Assembly (NCBI GenBank): GCA_035459025.1
Contig: DATHYT010000029.1
Coordinates: 62,001 to 126,000 of the forward strand
Origin: JAABQT01 sp035459025
GTDB lineage: Bacteria; Pseudomonadota; Gammaproteobacteria; Burkholderiales; SG8-39
Length of the DNA stretch: 64,000 nt
Direction of reading: 5' to 3'
The position numbers were made by a program, and so were the translations under genes. Every line of letters starts with the position of its first letter. Within the stretch, counting starts at the first letter, position 1. The notes under the pieces were generated by a model, which did not search any database, was not told where the DNA came from, and saw nothing but the letters and a program-made list of their open reading frames with translations. Shown here piece after piece: positions 19,797-28,396 of this stretch.

Positions 19797-20516
19797 CTAT
19801 CCGCCCTTCGCCTCGGCCACGCGCAGCGCGAAACCGTTGGGGTAGCGCAGGTCGACGTGCTCGTGCTTCATCGGCATGCGCGCGAGGGTTTGCGGCCAGG
19901 CCGCCACCAGGCGCGCCAGGCGCGCCTCGACCGGGTCCTGCGGCGCGTCGCGGCCGAGTTCGATGGCGAGGCCGTCGTCCAGGCGCAGGCGCCAGGCGTA
20001 GCGGGGCGAGAGCGCCACGCGTTCCGGCACGCGCTCGAGCGGCGCCAGAATCTCGGTGAAGCGGCGGTAGCGGCGCGTCACGTCGGCTTCGCTGCCCGCT
20101 GGCCCCGCGAACTGCGGCAGGATCGCGTCGCTGGCCCCGGCGAAGCGCTCGCCCTGCAGGTTGACCAAGCCGCCCGCGGCCCAGCGCGCCAGCGCGACGT
20201 GCTCCTCCAGCCTCGCCTCGAGCCGATCGGGCCACACGCGGCGCACTTCGACGCGACGCACCCAGGGCAGGGCCTCGAGCGCGGCGCGCACCTGCGCCAG
20301 GTCCACGGCGAAGAAGTTGCCATTGACGCGGCCGTGCGCCGCCCGCTCGATGTCGGCGTGCGAGGTATGCGCGAGGCTGCCGCGCACCGTCAGCTCGCGC
20401 AGCGGAAACAGTTCGGAGCGCAGCAGCAGCTGCATCGCTGCCACCGCGAACACCATGAGCGCGAGCGCGGTGAGCGCGCCGGCGGCGGCGTTGAGCAGGC
20501 GCGGGTTATCCCACAT
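19797..20516 (-). CDS. ftsQ: Cell division protein FtsQ
   Basis: The 239-aa protein is a single-pass divisome scaffold. One helix (ALTALALMVFAVAAMQLLL) follows a short cytoplasmic start, then a POTRA domain (FPLRELTVRGSLAHTSHADIERAA, residues 37-105) and the FtsQ beta domain with WPDRLEARLEEHVALARW and the C-terminal DLRYPNGFALRV. Its ATG lies inside the end of ddlB (11-nt overlap). Confidence 0.95.
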   Translation of the reverse strand: MWDNPRLLNAAAGALTALALMVFAVAAMQLLLRSELFPLRELTVRGSLAHTSHADIERAAHGRVNGNFFAVDLAQVRAALEALPWVRRVEVRRVWPDRLEARLEEHVALARWAAGGLVNLQGERFAGASDAILPQFAGPAGSEADVTRRYRRFTEILAPLERVPERVALSPRYAWRLRLDDGLAIELGRDAPQDPVEARLARLVAAWPQTLARMPMKHEHVDLRYPNGFALRVAEAKGG

Positions 20517-21417
20517 GCGCGCCCTCCAGGATCTTCAGGCACAGGTCCTCGTAGGACATGCCCACGGCACGCGCCGCGATCGGCACCAGGCTGTGCCCGG
20601 TCATGCCGGGCGAAGTGTTCACTTCCAGCAGCCACGGTTCGCCCGCCTCGTCGAGCATCAGGTCGACGCGCCCCCAGCCGCTGCAGCCGAGCAGGCGGAA
20701 AGCCTCGAGCGACAGCGCCTTCAGCTTTGCCTCTTGCTCCGGCGCCAGCCCGCAGGGGCACAGGTACTTCGTGTCGTCGCTGAAATACTTGTGCTGGTAG
20801 TCGTAGTTGCCCTGAGGCGCTTCGATGCGGATCAGGGGCAGCACCGTCTCGCCCAGGATGCCGGCGGTGTATTCGGGGCCGTCGACGAAGCACTCCGCCA
20901 GCGCGACGTCGCGGTATTTCTTGGCGGCAAGCTCGTACGCTGCGGGCAGTTGCGCCACGGCGGTGACTTTCGTCAGCCCGAGCGTCGAGCCCTCGTTGGC
21001 CGGCTTGACGATCAGCGGCAGGCCGAGGTCCGCCGCGACGGCGTCCCAGTCGTCGTTCGCCTGCAGGATGCGGTAGCGCGGCGTCGGCAGGCCGCCGGCA
21101 AGCCAGATCATCTTGGCGCGCCACTTGTCCAGGGCGACGGCGGAGCCGAGCACGCCGCTTCCCGTGTACGGAATGCCCATCACCTCGAGCGCGCCCTGCA
21201 CCGTGCCGTCCTCGCCGCCGCGGCCGTGCAGCGCGATGAAGCAGCGCGCGAAGCCCTCGCGCTTCAGCTCCCCGAGGTCGCGCTCCGCAGGGTCGAAGCC
21301 ATGCGCGTCCACCGACTTCGCGCGCAGCGCCTCGAGCACTCCCGTGCCGCTCATCAGCGACACCTCGCGCTCGGCGGACCTTCCGCCCATCAGCACCGCG
21401 ACCCTGCCGGGGCTCAT
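20506..21417 (-). CDS. ddlB: D-alanine--D-alanine ligase
   Basis: The 303-aa ATP-grasp enzyme makes D-Ala-D-Ala for peptidoglycan. Motifs are VAVLMGGRSAEREVSLMSG, FIALHGRGGEDGTVQGALE near 60, the ATP-grasp lysine IVKPANEGSTLG near 140, and the metal site EVNTSPGMTGHSLVP near 268. ATG 21417 overlaps the murB stop by 4 nt; the longer frame upstream is antisense noise. The loop residues QHKYFSDDTKY are normal for the D-Ala type. Confidence 0.96.
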   Translation of the reverse strand: MSPGRVAVLMGGRSAEREVSLMSGTGVLEALRAKSVDAHGFDPAERDLGELKREGFARCFIALHGRGGEDGTVQGALEVMGIPYTGSGVLGSAVALDKWRAKMIWLAGGLPTPRYRILQANDDWDAVAADLGLPLIVKPANEGSTLGLTKVTAVAQLPAAYELAAKKYRDVALAECFVDGPEYTAGILGETVLPLIRIEAPQGNYDYQHKYFSDDTKYLCPCGLAPEQEAKLKALSLEAFRLLGCSGWGRVDLMLDEAGEPWLLEVNTSPGMTGHSLVPIAARAVGMSYEDLCLKILEGAHVG

Positions 21418-22337
21418 GCCGCCTCCCCTACGATGCGCACTTCCGGCACCAGTTCGACCGACGTCCGCTCGGCGACCCGCCGGCGCACTTCCTCGATCAG
21501 CCCCTCGATGTCGGCGGCGCTCGCGCGGCGTTCCGGGTTGACGATGAAATTGGCGTGCTTTTCCGAGACGCGCGCGCCGCCGCGCGCGAGGCCCTTCAGG
21601 CCGCAGGACTCGATGAGCCGCGCCGCATGATCGCCCGGCGGGTTGCGGAACACGCTGCCCGCGTTCGGCAATTGCAGTGGCTGCGAGGCGATGCGCCGCA
21701 CCAGGAGCTCGCGGATGCGTCCACGCGCCACCGCGCCGTCCCCGGGGCGCAGCGCGAACCACGCGCCCGCGAACCACTCGTCCTCGCCCAGCCGGCGGCC
21801 GTCGCGAAGCGCGCAATGCCGATAGCCAACGTCGAACTCCGCGCGCGCCCGGGTGCGCAGCGCGCCGCTCCTGTCGATGGTCACCGCGCGCTCCACCAGG
21901 TCCCAGGTTTCGCCGCCGTAGCAGCCGGCGTTCATGGCAAGCGCGCCGCCCACCGTGCCGGGAATGCCGGCCAGGAACTCCGCGTGCGCCAGGTCGTGGC
22001 GCGCGGCGAAGCGCGCCACCTTTGGCGCGGCGACACCCGCGTCGGCATATAGCCGCCCGCCGAGCGTCTGCGGGTGCAGCCCGGCCGCGTGGGTCAGCAC
22101 CACGGTGCCGTTGAAGCCGCCGTCGCGCACCAGCAGGTTCGAGCCCAGGCCGACGAACAGCAGCGGCTCGCGCGGCGGCAGCTGCGCAAGGAACGACTGC
22201 AGGTCCTCCAGGTCCGCCGGCGCGTAGAAGCGCGCGGCCGCGCCGCCCGCGCGCCAGCTGACGTGGCGCGACATCGGCTCGCGTGCCTTCAGCACGCCGC
22301 GCAGTCCTTGCAGTCTGAGCGCGTCCGCCATGTTCAT
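21414..22337 (-). CDS. murB: UDP-N-acetylenolpyruvoylglucosamine reductase
   Basis: This FAD enzyme reduces the enolpyruvyl group to form UDP-MurNAc. The 307-aa protein has the FAD-binding LFVGLGSNLLVRDGGF near residue 62 and LAGIPGTVGGALAMNAGCYG near 122. Its catalytic part is QPLQLPNAGSVFRNPPGD near 218 (Ser proton donor), followed by SEKHANFIVN. There is no type II deletion of the Tyr loop. Two possible ATGs lie 6 nt apart; 22337 overlaps the murC stop. Confidence 0.96.
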   Translation of the reverse strand: MNMADALRLQGLRGVLKAREPMSRHVSWRAGGAAARFYAPADLEDLQSFLAQLPPREPLLFVGLGSNLLVRDGGFNGTVVLTHAAGLHPQTLGGRLYADAGVAAPKVARFAARHDLAHAEFLAGIPGTVGGALAMNAGCYGGETWDLVERAVTIDRSGALRTRARAEFDVGYRHCALRDGRRLGEDEWFAGAWFALRPGDGAVARGRIRELLVRRIASQPLQLPNAGSVFRNPPGDHAARLIESCGLKGLARGGARVSEKHANFIVNPERRASAADIEGLIEEVRRRVAERTSVELVPEVRIVGEAA

Positions 22338-23710
22338 GTCAGCTGCGCCGGCACGTTGGCGATCGATCCCGCGCCCATGGTCACCACCACGTCGCCGTCG
22401 CGCGCCACGCGGCGGATGGCGGCCGCGAGCTGCGCGACATCCTCGACGAAGACCGGCTCGACCTTGCCGGCGACGCGCACGGCGCGCGCGAGCGAGCGGC
22501 CGTCGGCGGCGACGATCGGCGGCTCGCCGGCGGCGTAGACCTCGGCAAGGAGCAGCGCGTCGGCCGTCGACAGCACCTCCACGAAGTCCTCGAACAGGTC
22601 GCGGGTGCGCGTGTAGCGGTGCGGCTGAAAGGCGAGCACCATCCGGCGGCCGGGGAAGGCGCCGCGCGCTGCAGCGAGCGTCGCGGCCATTTCCGCGGGG
22701 TGGTGCCCATAGTCGTCGACGAGGGTGAAGCGGCCGCCGCCCTCGACCTTGATCTCGCCGCAGCGCTGGAAGCGCCGCCCCACGCCGCGGAACTCGGCGA
22801 GCGCCTTGAGGATCGCGGCGTCCGCCACGCCGAGCTCGGTGCCCACCGCGATCGCGGCGAGCGCGTTCTGCACGTTGTGCGCCCCCGGCAGGTTGAGGTG
22901 CACGGAGAGCGCAGGCTTACCCTCGCGCTGAGTGGTGAAGCGCATCGCGCCCGCGGCGTGCTCTACCCTCTCGGCGCGCACCATCGCCTCGGCGGCGAAG
23001 CCGTAGGTCACCACGGGCTTGGAGACGAACGGCAGGATCTCGCGCACGTGTGCGTCGTCCGCGCACAGCACCGCGCTGCCGTAGAAAGGCAGGTTCTGCA
23101 GGAATTGCACGAACGCCTGCTTGAGGCGCGCGAAATCGTGCTGGTAGGTTTCCATGTGGTCGGCGTCGATGTTGGTGACTACCGCCAGCACCGGCTGCAG
23201 GTGCAGGAACGAAGCGTCGGATTCGTCCGCCTCGACGACGATGTATTCGCCCTGGCCGAGGCGCGCATTCGAGCCCGCGGCGTTCAGCCGCCCGCCGATG
23301 ACGAAGGTCGGGTCGAGCCCACCCTCGGCAAGCACGCTCGCCACCAGGCTGGTGGTGGTCGTCTTGCCGTGCGTGCCGGCGATGGCGACGCCTTGCTTCA
23401 GGCGCATCAGCTCGGCGAGCATCAGCGCGCGCGGCACGACCGGCACGCGCCGCGCGCGCGCCGCCTGCACTTCGGGGTTGTCGGCGCGCACCGCGCTCGA
23501 CACCACCACCGCGTCGGCGCCGTCGATGTTGTGCGCCGCGTGCGCCGTCGCCACGCGCGCGCCGAGTTCGGCGAGGCGCCGCGTCGCCGGGCTCTCGGCG
23601 AGGTCCGAGCCGCTCACCTGGTAGCCCAGGTTCAACAGCACCTCGGCGATACCCGACATGCCGGAGCCGCCGACGCCGATGAAGTGGATGTGCCGGACCT
23701 TGTGCTTCAT
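22334..23710 (-). CDS. murC: UDP-N-acetylmuramate--L-alanine ligase
   Basis: The 458-aa Mur ligase adds L-Ala. The N-terminal Rossmann part is IHFIGVGGSGMSGIAEVLLN. The ATP loop is IAGTHGKTTTTSLVASVLAE near residue 107, and the conserved VVTNIDADHMETY lies near 180. DDYGHHPAEMAATLAAAR and FQPHRYTRTRDL mark the C-terminal domain. ATG 23710 overlaps the murG stop (ATGA). A longer open frame upstream lies over murG and is rejected. Confidence 0.97.
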   Translation of the reverse strand: MKHKVRHIHFIGVGGSGMSGIAEVLLNLGYQVSGSDLAESPATRRLAELGARVATAHAAHNIDGADAVVVSSAVRADNPEVQAARARRVPVVPRALMLAELMRLKQGVAIAGTHGKTTTTSLVASVLAEGGLDPTFVIGGRLNAAGSNARLGQGEYIVVEADESDASFLHLQPVLAVVTNIDADHMETYQHDFARLKQAFVQFLQNLPFYGSAVLCADDAHVREILPFVSKPVVTYGFAAEAMVRAERVEHAAGAMRFTTQREGKPALSVHLNLPGAHNVQNALAAIAVGTELGVADAAILKALAEFRGVGRRFQRCGEIKVEGGGRFTLVDDYGHHPAEMAATLAAARGAFPGRRMVLAFQPHRYTRTRDLFEDFVEVLSTADALLLAEVYAAGEPPIVAADGRSLARAVRVAGKVEPVFVEDVAQLAAAIRRVARDGDVVVTMGAGSIANVPAQLT

Positions 23711-24759
23711 CCGGCAATCTCCATGCAGCGCGCGGCCACCCGGTGGGCGGCATCGGGCTTGCCCAGACCGCGCGCGCGCCGTGCCATCTCCAGCAGGCGG
23801 GGCCGGTCGAGCGCGCGCAGCGTCGCCGCGAGCTTGTGTGGCGTGAGCTCGGCCTGCGGCAAGAGCAGCGCCGCGGCTTTCTCCGCGAGAAAGCGCGCGT
23901 TGGCGCTCTGGTGATCGTCGACGGCGTGCGGGAAAGGCACCAGCAGGCTCGCCACGCCGCCCGCCGAGAGCTCGGCGACGGTGATCGCCCCGGCGCGGCA
24001 GATGACGAGGTCGGCCTCGGCGTAGCGCCGCGCCATGTCGTCGATGAACGCCACGAGTTCCCCTTGCACGCCGGCGGCGCGGTAGTTTGCGCGCAGCGCC
24101 TCCAGATGCTTCTCGCCCGACTGGTGTACCACCCTGGGTCGCGGCTCGAGCAGCGCCAGCGCCCGCGGCACACAGTCGTTCAGCGCCTGCGCGCCGAGGC
24201 TGCCCCCCACCACCAGGAGCCGGAGCGGCCCGTCGCGCCCGGCGAAGCGCGCCTCGGGCGGCGCCATCGCGGCGATTTCTCGCCGCACCGGGTTGCCGGT
24301 CCACTCGGCGCCCTTGAGCGCCTCGGGAAACGCCGTCATCGCCTTGTCGGCGACCGCGGCGAGCACGCGGTTGGTGAGCCCGGCAATCGCGTTCTGCTCG
24401 TGCACGGCCAGCGGCCGCGCGAGGAGCGACGCCATCATGCCGCCGGGAAACGCCACGTAGCCCCCCATGCCCAGAACCACGTCCGGGCGCAGGCGGAAGA
24501 TGGCGCGCGCCGCCTGCACGAAGCCGACGAGCAGGTTCGCCGGCAGGAGCAGCGCGGCCAGCAGCCCCTTGCCGCGCAGCGCGGCCGCGCGCACGTACGT
24601 CATCCGGTAGCCGTGCGCCGGCACGAGGCGCGCCTCCATGCCGGACCTGGCCCCCATCCACACCACGTTCCAGCCCGCGGCGCGCATTTCGTCGGCGACC
24701 GCCAGCCCCGGGAACACGTGCCCGCCGGTGCCGCCGGCCATGATGAGCGCGGTCCTCAT
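23707..24759 (-). CDS. murG: UDP-GlcNAc transferase MurG (lipid II synthesis)
   Basis: This GT28 glycosyltransferase converts lipid I to lipid II at the cytoplasmic face. The 350-aa protein has the N-terminal G-loop IMAGGTGGHVFPGLAVA, the second G-loop VVGGSLGAQALND near residue 185, EQNAIAGLTNRVLA near 125, and the donor-site stretch DLVICRAGAITVAELSAGG near 258. The start codon overlaps the ftsW stop by 4 nt. Confidence 0.97.
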   Translation of the reverse strand: MRTALIMAGGTGGHVFPGLAVADEMRAAGWNVVWMGARSGMEARLVPAHGYRMTYVRAAALRGKGLLAALLLPANLLVGFVQAARAIFRLRPDVVLGMGGYVAFPGGMMASLLARPLAVHEQNAIAGLTNRVLAAVADKAMTAFPEALKGAEWTGNPVRREIAAMAPPEARFAGRDGPLRLLVVGGSLGAQALNDCVPRALALLEPRPRVVHQSGEKHLEALRANYRAAGVQGELVAFIDDMARRYAEADLVICRAGAITVAELSAGGVASLLVPFPHAVDDHQSANARFLAEKAAALLLPQAELTPHKLAATLRALDRPRLLEMARRARGLGKPDAAHRVAARCMEIAG

Positions 24760-25919
24760 GCGCGCATCCCCCGCGCCAGCTGCCGGTTCTCCCAGTCGAT
24801 ACGCAGCAGCAGCGCCAGCGCGACGCTGTTGGCGAGGAGGCCCGTGCCGCCGAAGCTCATCAGCGGCAGCGTGAGGCCCTTGGTGGGCAGCAGCCCCATG
24901 TTCACGCCCATGTTGATGAGCGCCTGGAACCCGATCCAGATGCCGATGCCCTGCGCCGCAAGCGCGGCGAAGTGGCGCTCACGCAGCGCCGCCTGCCGGC
25001 CGATGGCGAAGGCGCGCATCACCACCCACGTAAACAGCCCGATCACCGCCGCGACGCCGAGAAAGCCGAGCTCCTCGGCGATCACCGCGAGGAGGAAGTC
25101 CGTGTGCGCCTCGGGCAGGTAAAAGAGCTTCTCCACGCTCGCGCCCAGCCCGACGCCGAGAAATTCGCCGCGGCCGAAGGCGATCAGCGCGTGCGACAGC
25201 TGGTAGCCGCGGCCGAACGGATCGGTCCACGGGTCCATGAAGCCGAAGATGCGCTGCATGCGGTACTCGGAGGTCAGCACGAGCAGCGCGAAGCCGAGCG
25301 CGAGCATCGCCACCAGCGCGGCGAAGTGCCGGCCGTTCATGCCGCCGAGGAAGAGAATCCCGAACGCCGTCACTGCGATCACCACCAGCGCGCCGAAGTC
25401 GGGCTCGCGCAGCAGCAGCCACGATACGAACATCATCACCGCGAGCATCGGCAGCAGCCCGCGGCGGAAGCTCTTCAGCACCGCGTGCTTGCGCACCGTG
25501 TAATCGGCCGCGTAGAGCACCGCGGCGAGCTTCACCAGCTCCGAGGGCTGCACCGTGATCGCGCCGAGGTCGAGCCAGCGGCGCGCGCCGTTCACCTCGC
25601 GCCCGATGCCCGGCACCAGCACCAGCGCGAGGAGCGCGAGGCCGGCGAGGAACGCGAGCGGCGCGCATTTCTGCCAGAACCGCACGGGCAGCAGGAACAC
25701 GACGATCGCACCGGCCAGCGCCGCGCCCAGGAACACCGCGTGGCGCAGCAGGAAATAGGCCGGGTTGGCGCCCGTGTAGCGGCTCGCCTCCGCGGTGGCG
25801 ATGGAGGCCGAGTACACCATTACCAGGCCGATCGCCATCAGCAGGAGCGCCGCCCAGGCGAGCGAGCGGTCGTACTCGGGGGCGGCCGCGGGCTTGGCGA
25901 AGACGTAGGTGGCGCTCAC
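24756..25919 (-). CDS. ftsW: Septal peptidoglycan glycosyltransferase FtsW (SEDS family)
   Basis: The 387-aa protein has about ten membrane helices. SEDS marks are GARRWLDLGAITVQPSELVKL near residue 110, REPDFGALVV near 172, the large periplasmic loop with the catalytic Asp region (GFMDPWTDPFGRGYQ), EAHTDFLLAVIAEELGF near 270, and the last motif GLTLPLMSFGGTGLLANSVAL. FtsW pairs with FtsI at the septum. The start is GTG 25919, 3 nt behind murD. Confidence 0.96.
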   Translation of the reverse strand: MSATYVFAKPAAAPEYDRSLAWAALLLMAIGLVMVYSASIATAEASRYTGANPAYFLLRHAVFLGAALAGAIVVFLLPVRFWQKCAPLAFLAGLALLALVLVPGIGREVNGARRWLDLGAITVQPSELVKLAAVLYAADYTVRKHAVLKSFRRGLLPMLAVMMFVSWLLLREPDFGALVVIAVTAFGILFLGGMNGRHFAALVAMLALGFALLVLTSEYRMQRIFGFMDPWTDPFGRGYQLSHALIAFGRGEFLGVGLGASVEKLFYLPEAHTDFLLAVIAEELGFLGVAAVIGLFTWVVMRAFAIGRQAALRERHFAALAAQGIGIWIGFQALINMGVNMGLLPTKGLTLPLMSFGGTGLLANSVALALLLRIDWENRQLARGMRA

Positions 25920-25922
25920 GCG

Positions 25923-27302
25923 TCAGTCCTCCAGCGCCGCCACCGCCGCGGCGAACGCCTCGCCGCGGTGCCGGTAGTCGCGAAACATGTCGAAGCTGGC
26001 GCAGGCGGGCGAGAGCAGCACCGCGTCGCCCTCGCGCGCGAGTGCCCCCGCGCGCGCCACGGCGTCCTCGAGCGTGGCGCAACGCTCGAGCGGCACCCCG
26101 GCCGCGGCGAGCGCGCGCTCGATGAGCGGCGCGTCGCGGCCGATGAGCAGCACGGCGCGCGCGTGCGCGCTCACCGCGGGCGCAAGCGGGGTGAAGTCCT
26201 GCCCCTTGCCGTCGCCGCCCGCGATCAGCACTGCGGGCCGCCCCAGGCCGCGCAGCGCGGCGAGCGCCGCGCCCACGTTGGTGCCCTTGGAATCGTCGTA
26301 CCAGTCCACGCCGCGGCGCTCGCGCAGCCGCTGCAGCCGGTGCGGCAGCCCGCGGAAGCTCGCCAGGCCGGCGGCCAGCCGCTCGCGCGGCACGTCGAGC
26401 GCACGCGCCAGCGCGCAGGCGGCGAGCGCGTTGGCGACATTGTGCAGGCCGTGGATCGGCAGCTGCGCAGCGCGCGCGAAACCGTGCGAGCCCTCGTGCA
26501 GCGCTCCGTCCACGATGCCGAAGTCCTCCTCCGACGCGGGCGCATCGAGCCCGAAGGTGACGCGGCGCCGGTTGGGCAGGCCCATGCCGAGCGAGCGCCA
26601 GTTGTCGCGGTTCAGCACCTGCACGCCCTGCCCCATGAAGATGCGCGCCTTTGCTGCCGCATAGTCGTCGATGCCGGCGTAGCGGTCGAGGTGATCCTCG
26701 CTGACGTTGAGCATCGCCGCCGCCTCCGGCTCCAGCGACCAGGTGGTCTCGAGCTGGTAGCTGGAGAGCTCGAGCACCCACGCCGCGGGCAGCCTGGCGC
26801 GCGCGGCGAGCGCGGCAAGCGCCGAGGGCCCGATATTGCCCGCCACCTCGACATCGACGCCGGCAGTGCGCAACAGATGGCCGGTGAGCGCGGTGACGGT
26901 GGTCTTGCCGTTGGTCCCGGTGATCGCGAGCACGCGCGTGTGGTTATGCGCGCGCACGTGCCAGGCGAAGAGCTCGATTTCGCCGACCACCGGGATGCCG
27001 CGCGCGAGCGCCGCCCGCACGACGTCCTCCTGCAGGGACAGCCCGGGGCTGACGCACAGCAGCTCAATGCCCTCGAGCAGCGCCGGCGTGAACGGGCCCG
27101 ACCGCAGCTCTCCCGCGAAGTCCGCGGCGCGCGGCGGCGCCGCCCGCGTATCGGCGACGCGCGCGCGTGCGCCCTGGCCCTCGACCCAGCGCGCGATCGC
27201 GAGGCCGGTGTCGCCCAGGCCGAGCACCAGCACGGCGCGCCCGGCAAGCCGCATCGGCTCGGGCCGCGGCAGCAGGTTGAGGACGGGCTCGCGCATCGAC
27301 AT
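25923..27302 (-). CDS. murD: UDP-N-acetylmuramoyl-L-alanine--D-glutamate ligase
   Basis: The 459-aa Mur ligase adds D-Glu. Seen are VLVLGLGDTGLAIARWVE, the ATP loop AITGTNGKTTVTALTGHLL near 123, ELSSYQLETTWSL near 170, LNVSEDHLDRY near 190 and the D-Glu pocket SPACASFDMFRDYRHRGEAF near 430. Two ATGs (27302, 27296) lie close together after the mraY stop. The very long frame upstream overlies mraY and is not coding. Confidence 0.96.
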   Translation of the reverse strand: MSMREPVLNLLPRPEPMRLAGRAVLVLGLGDTGLAIARWVEGQGARARVADTRAAPPRAADFAGELRSGPFTPALLEGIELLCVSPGLSLQEDVVRAALARGIPVVGEIELFAWHVRAHNHTRVLAITGTNGKTTVTALTGHLLRTAGVDVEVAGNIGPSALAALAARARLPAAWVLELSSYQLETTWSLEPEAAAMLNVSEDHLDRYAGIDDYAAAKARIFMGQGVQVLNRDNWRSLGMGLPNRRRVTFGLDAPASEEDFGIVDGALHEGSHGFARAAQLPIHGLHNVANALAACALARALDVPRERLAAGLASFRGLPHRLQRLRERRGVDWYDDSKGTNVGAALAALRGLGRPAVLIAGGDGKGQDFTPLAPAVSAHARAVLLIGRDAPLIERALAAAGVPLERCATLEDAVARAGALAREGDAVLLSPACASFDMFRDYRHRGEAFAAAVAALED

Positions 27303-27304
27303 GG

Positions 27305-28396
27305 TCACCGCAGCTTCAGCGTCGAGAGCCCGAACAGCACGAGCATCATGGTGATGATCCAGAAGCGCACCACCACCTGCGATTCCTTCCAGCCTTCGAG
27401 CTCGTAGTGGTGGTGCAGCGGCGCCATGCGGAAGATGCGCCGCCCCCCGGTCGCCTTGAAGTAGATGACTTGCAGCATCACCGACAGCGTCTCGACGACG
27501 AACACGCCGCCCATGATGAACAGCACGATCTCCTGGCGCACGATCACCGCCATCGTGCCGAGCGCGGCGCCGAGCGCGAGCGCGCCCACGTCGCCCATGA
27601 ACACCTCGGCGGGATACGCGTTGAACCAGAGAAAGCCCAGTCCCGCGCCGGCGAGCGCGCCGCAGAACACCGTGAGCTCGCCCGCGCCCGCGATATAGGG
27701 CAGGCCGAGGTACTTGCTGAACACGCTGTGGCCGGCCACGTACGCGAAGATGCCCAGCGCGGCGCCGATCATCACCGTCGGCATGATGGCGAGTCCGTCG
27801 AGGCCGTCGGTCAGGTTGACGGCGTTCGACGTGCCGACAATGACAAAGTACGTAAGGATGATGAAGCCGATCGGCCCGAGCGGGTACGCGACGAACTTGA
27901 AGAACGGCACGATGAGCTCGTTCAGCGCCGGATTGCCCTGCGCGATGCTGGCGAGGTAGGCCGCCGCCGCGAGGCCGATCGCCGACTGCCAGAACAGCTT
28001 CGCGCGCGCCGACAGGCCCTTCGGATTGCGGTGCACCACCTTGCGGTAGTCGTCGATCCAGCCGATGGCGCCGAAGCCGAGCGTCACCAGCAGCACCACC
28101 CACAGGTAGCGGTTCTGCAGGTCGCCCCAGAGCAGCGTGGTGATGCCGATCGACAGCAGGATCAGCGCGCCGCCCATGGTCGGCGTGCCCGCCTTGGTGA
28201 GGTGCGTTTTGGGCCCGTCGTCGCGCACCGACTGGCCGATCTTGTAGGCGGTCAGCTTGCGGATCACGAGCGGGCCGAGAATCAGCGAGATGGCGAGCGC
28301 GGTGAGGCAGGCGAGCACCGCGCGCAGCGTGATGTAGTTGAAGACGTTGAACAGGCGCACGTCGCGGGCCAGCCATTGCGCGAATTCGAGCAGCAT
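27305..28396 (-). CDS. mraY: Phospho-MurNAc-pentapeptide translocase MraY
   Basis: This membrane enzyme makes lipid I from UDP-MurNAc-pentapeptide and undecaprenyl phosphate. The 363-aa protein has about ten helices with KAGTPTMGGALILLSIG near residue 68, IGWIDDYRKVVHRNPKGL (Asp-Asp motif), NAVNLTDGLDGLAIMP near 190, and the HHH motif MAPLHHHYELEGW near 325. Its ATG overlaps the murF stop by one base. Confidence 0.97.
   Translation of the reverse strand: MLLEFAQWLARDVRLFNVFNYITLRAVLACLTALAISLILGPLVIRKLTAYKIGQSVRDDGPKTHLTKAGTPTMGGALILLSIGITTLLWGDLQNRYLWVVLLVTLGFGAIGWIDDYRKVVHRNPKGLSARAKLFWQSAIGLAAAAYLASIAQGNPALNELIVPFFKFVAYPLGPIGFIILTYFVIVGTSNAVNLTDGLDGLAIMPTVMIGAALGIFAYVAGHSVFSKYLGLPYIAGAGELTVFCGALAGAGLGFLWFNAYPAEVFMGDVGALALGAALGTMAVIVRQEIVLFIMGGVFVVETLSVMLQVIYFKATGGRRIFRMAPLHHHYELEGWKESQVVVRFWIITMMLVLFGLSTLKLR

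Noticed and set aside
17421..20783. 1120-codon open frame on the plus strand opposite ftsZ, ftsA and ftsQ
   Set aside because: Antisense shadow of the division genes with biased composition and no ribosome site.
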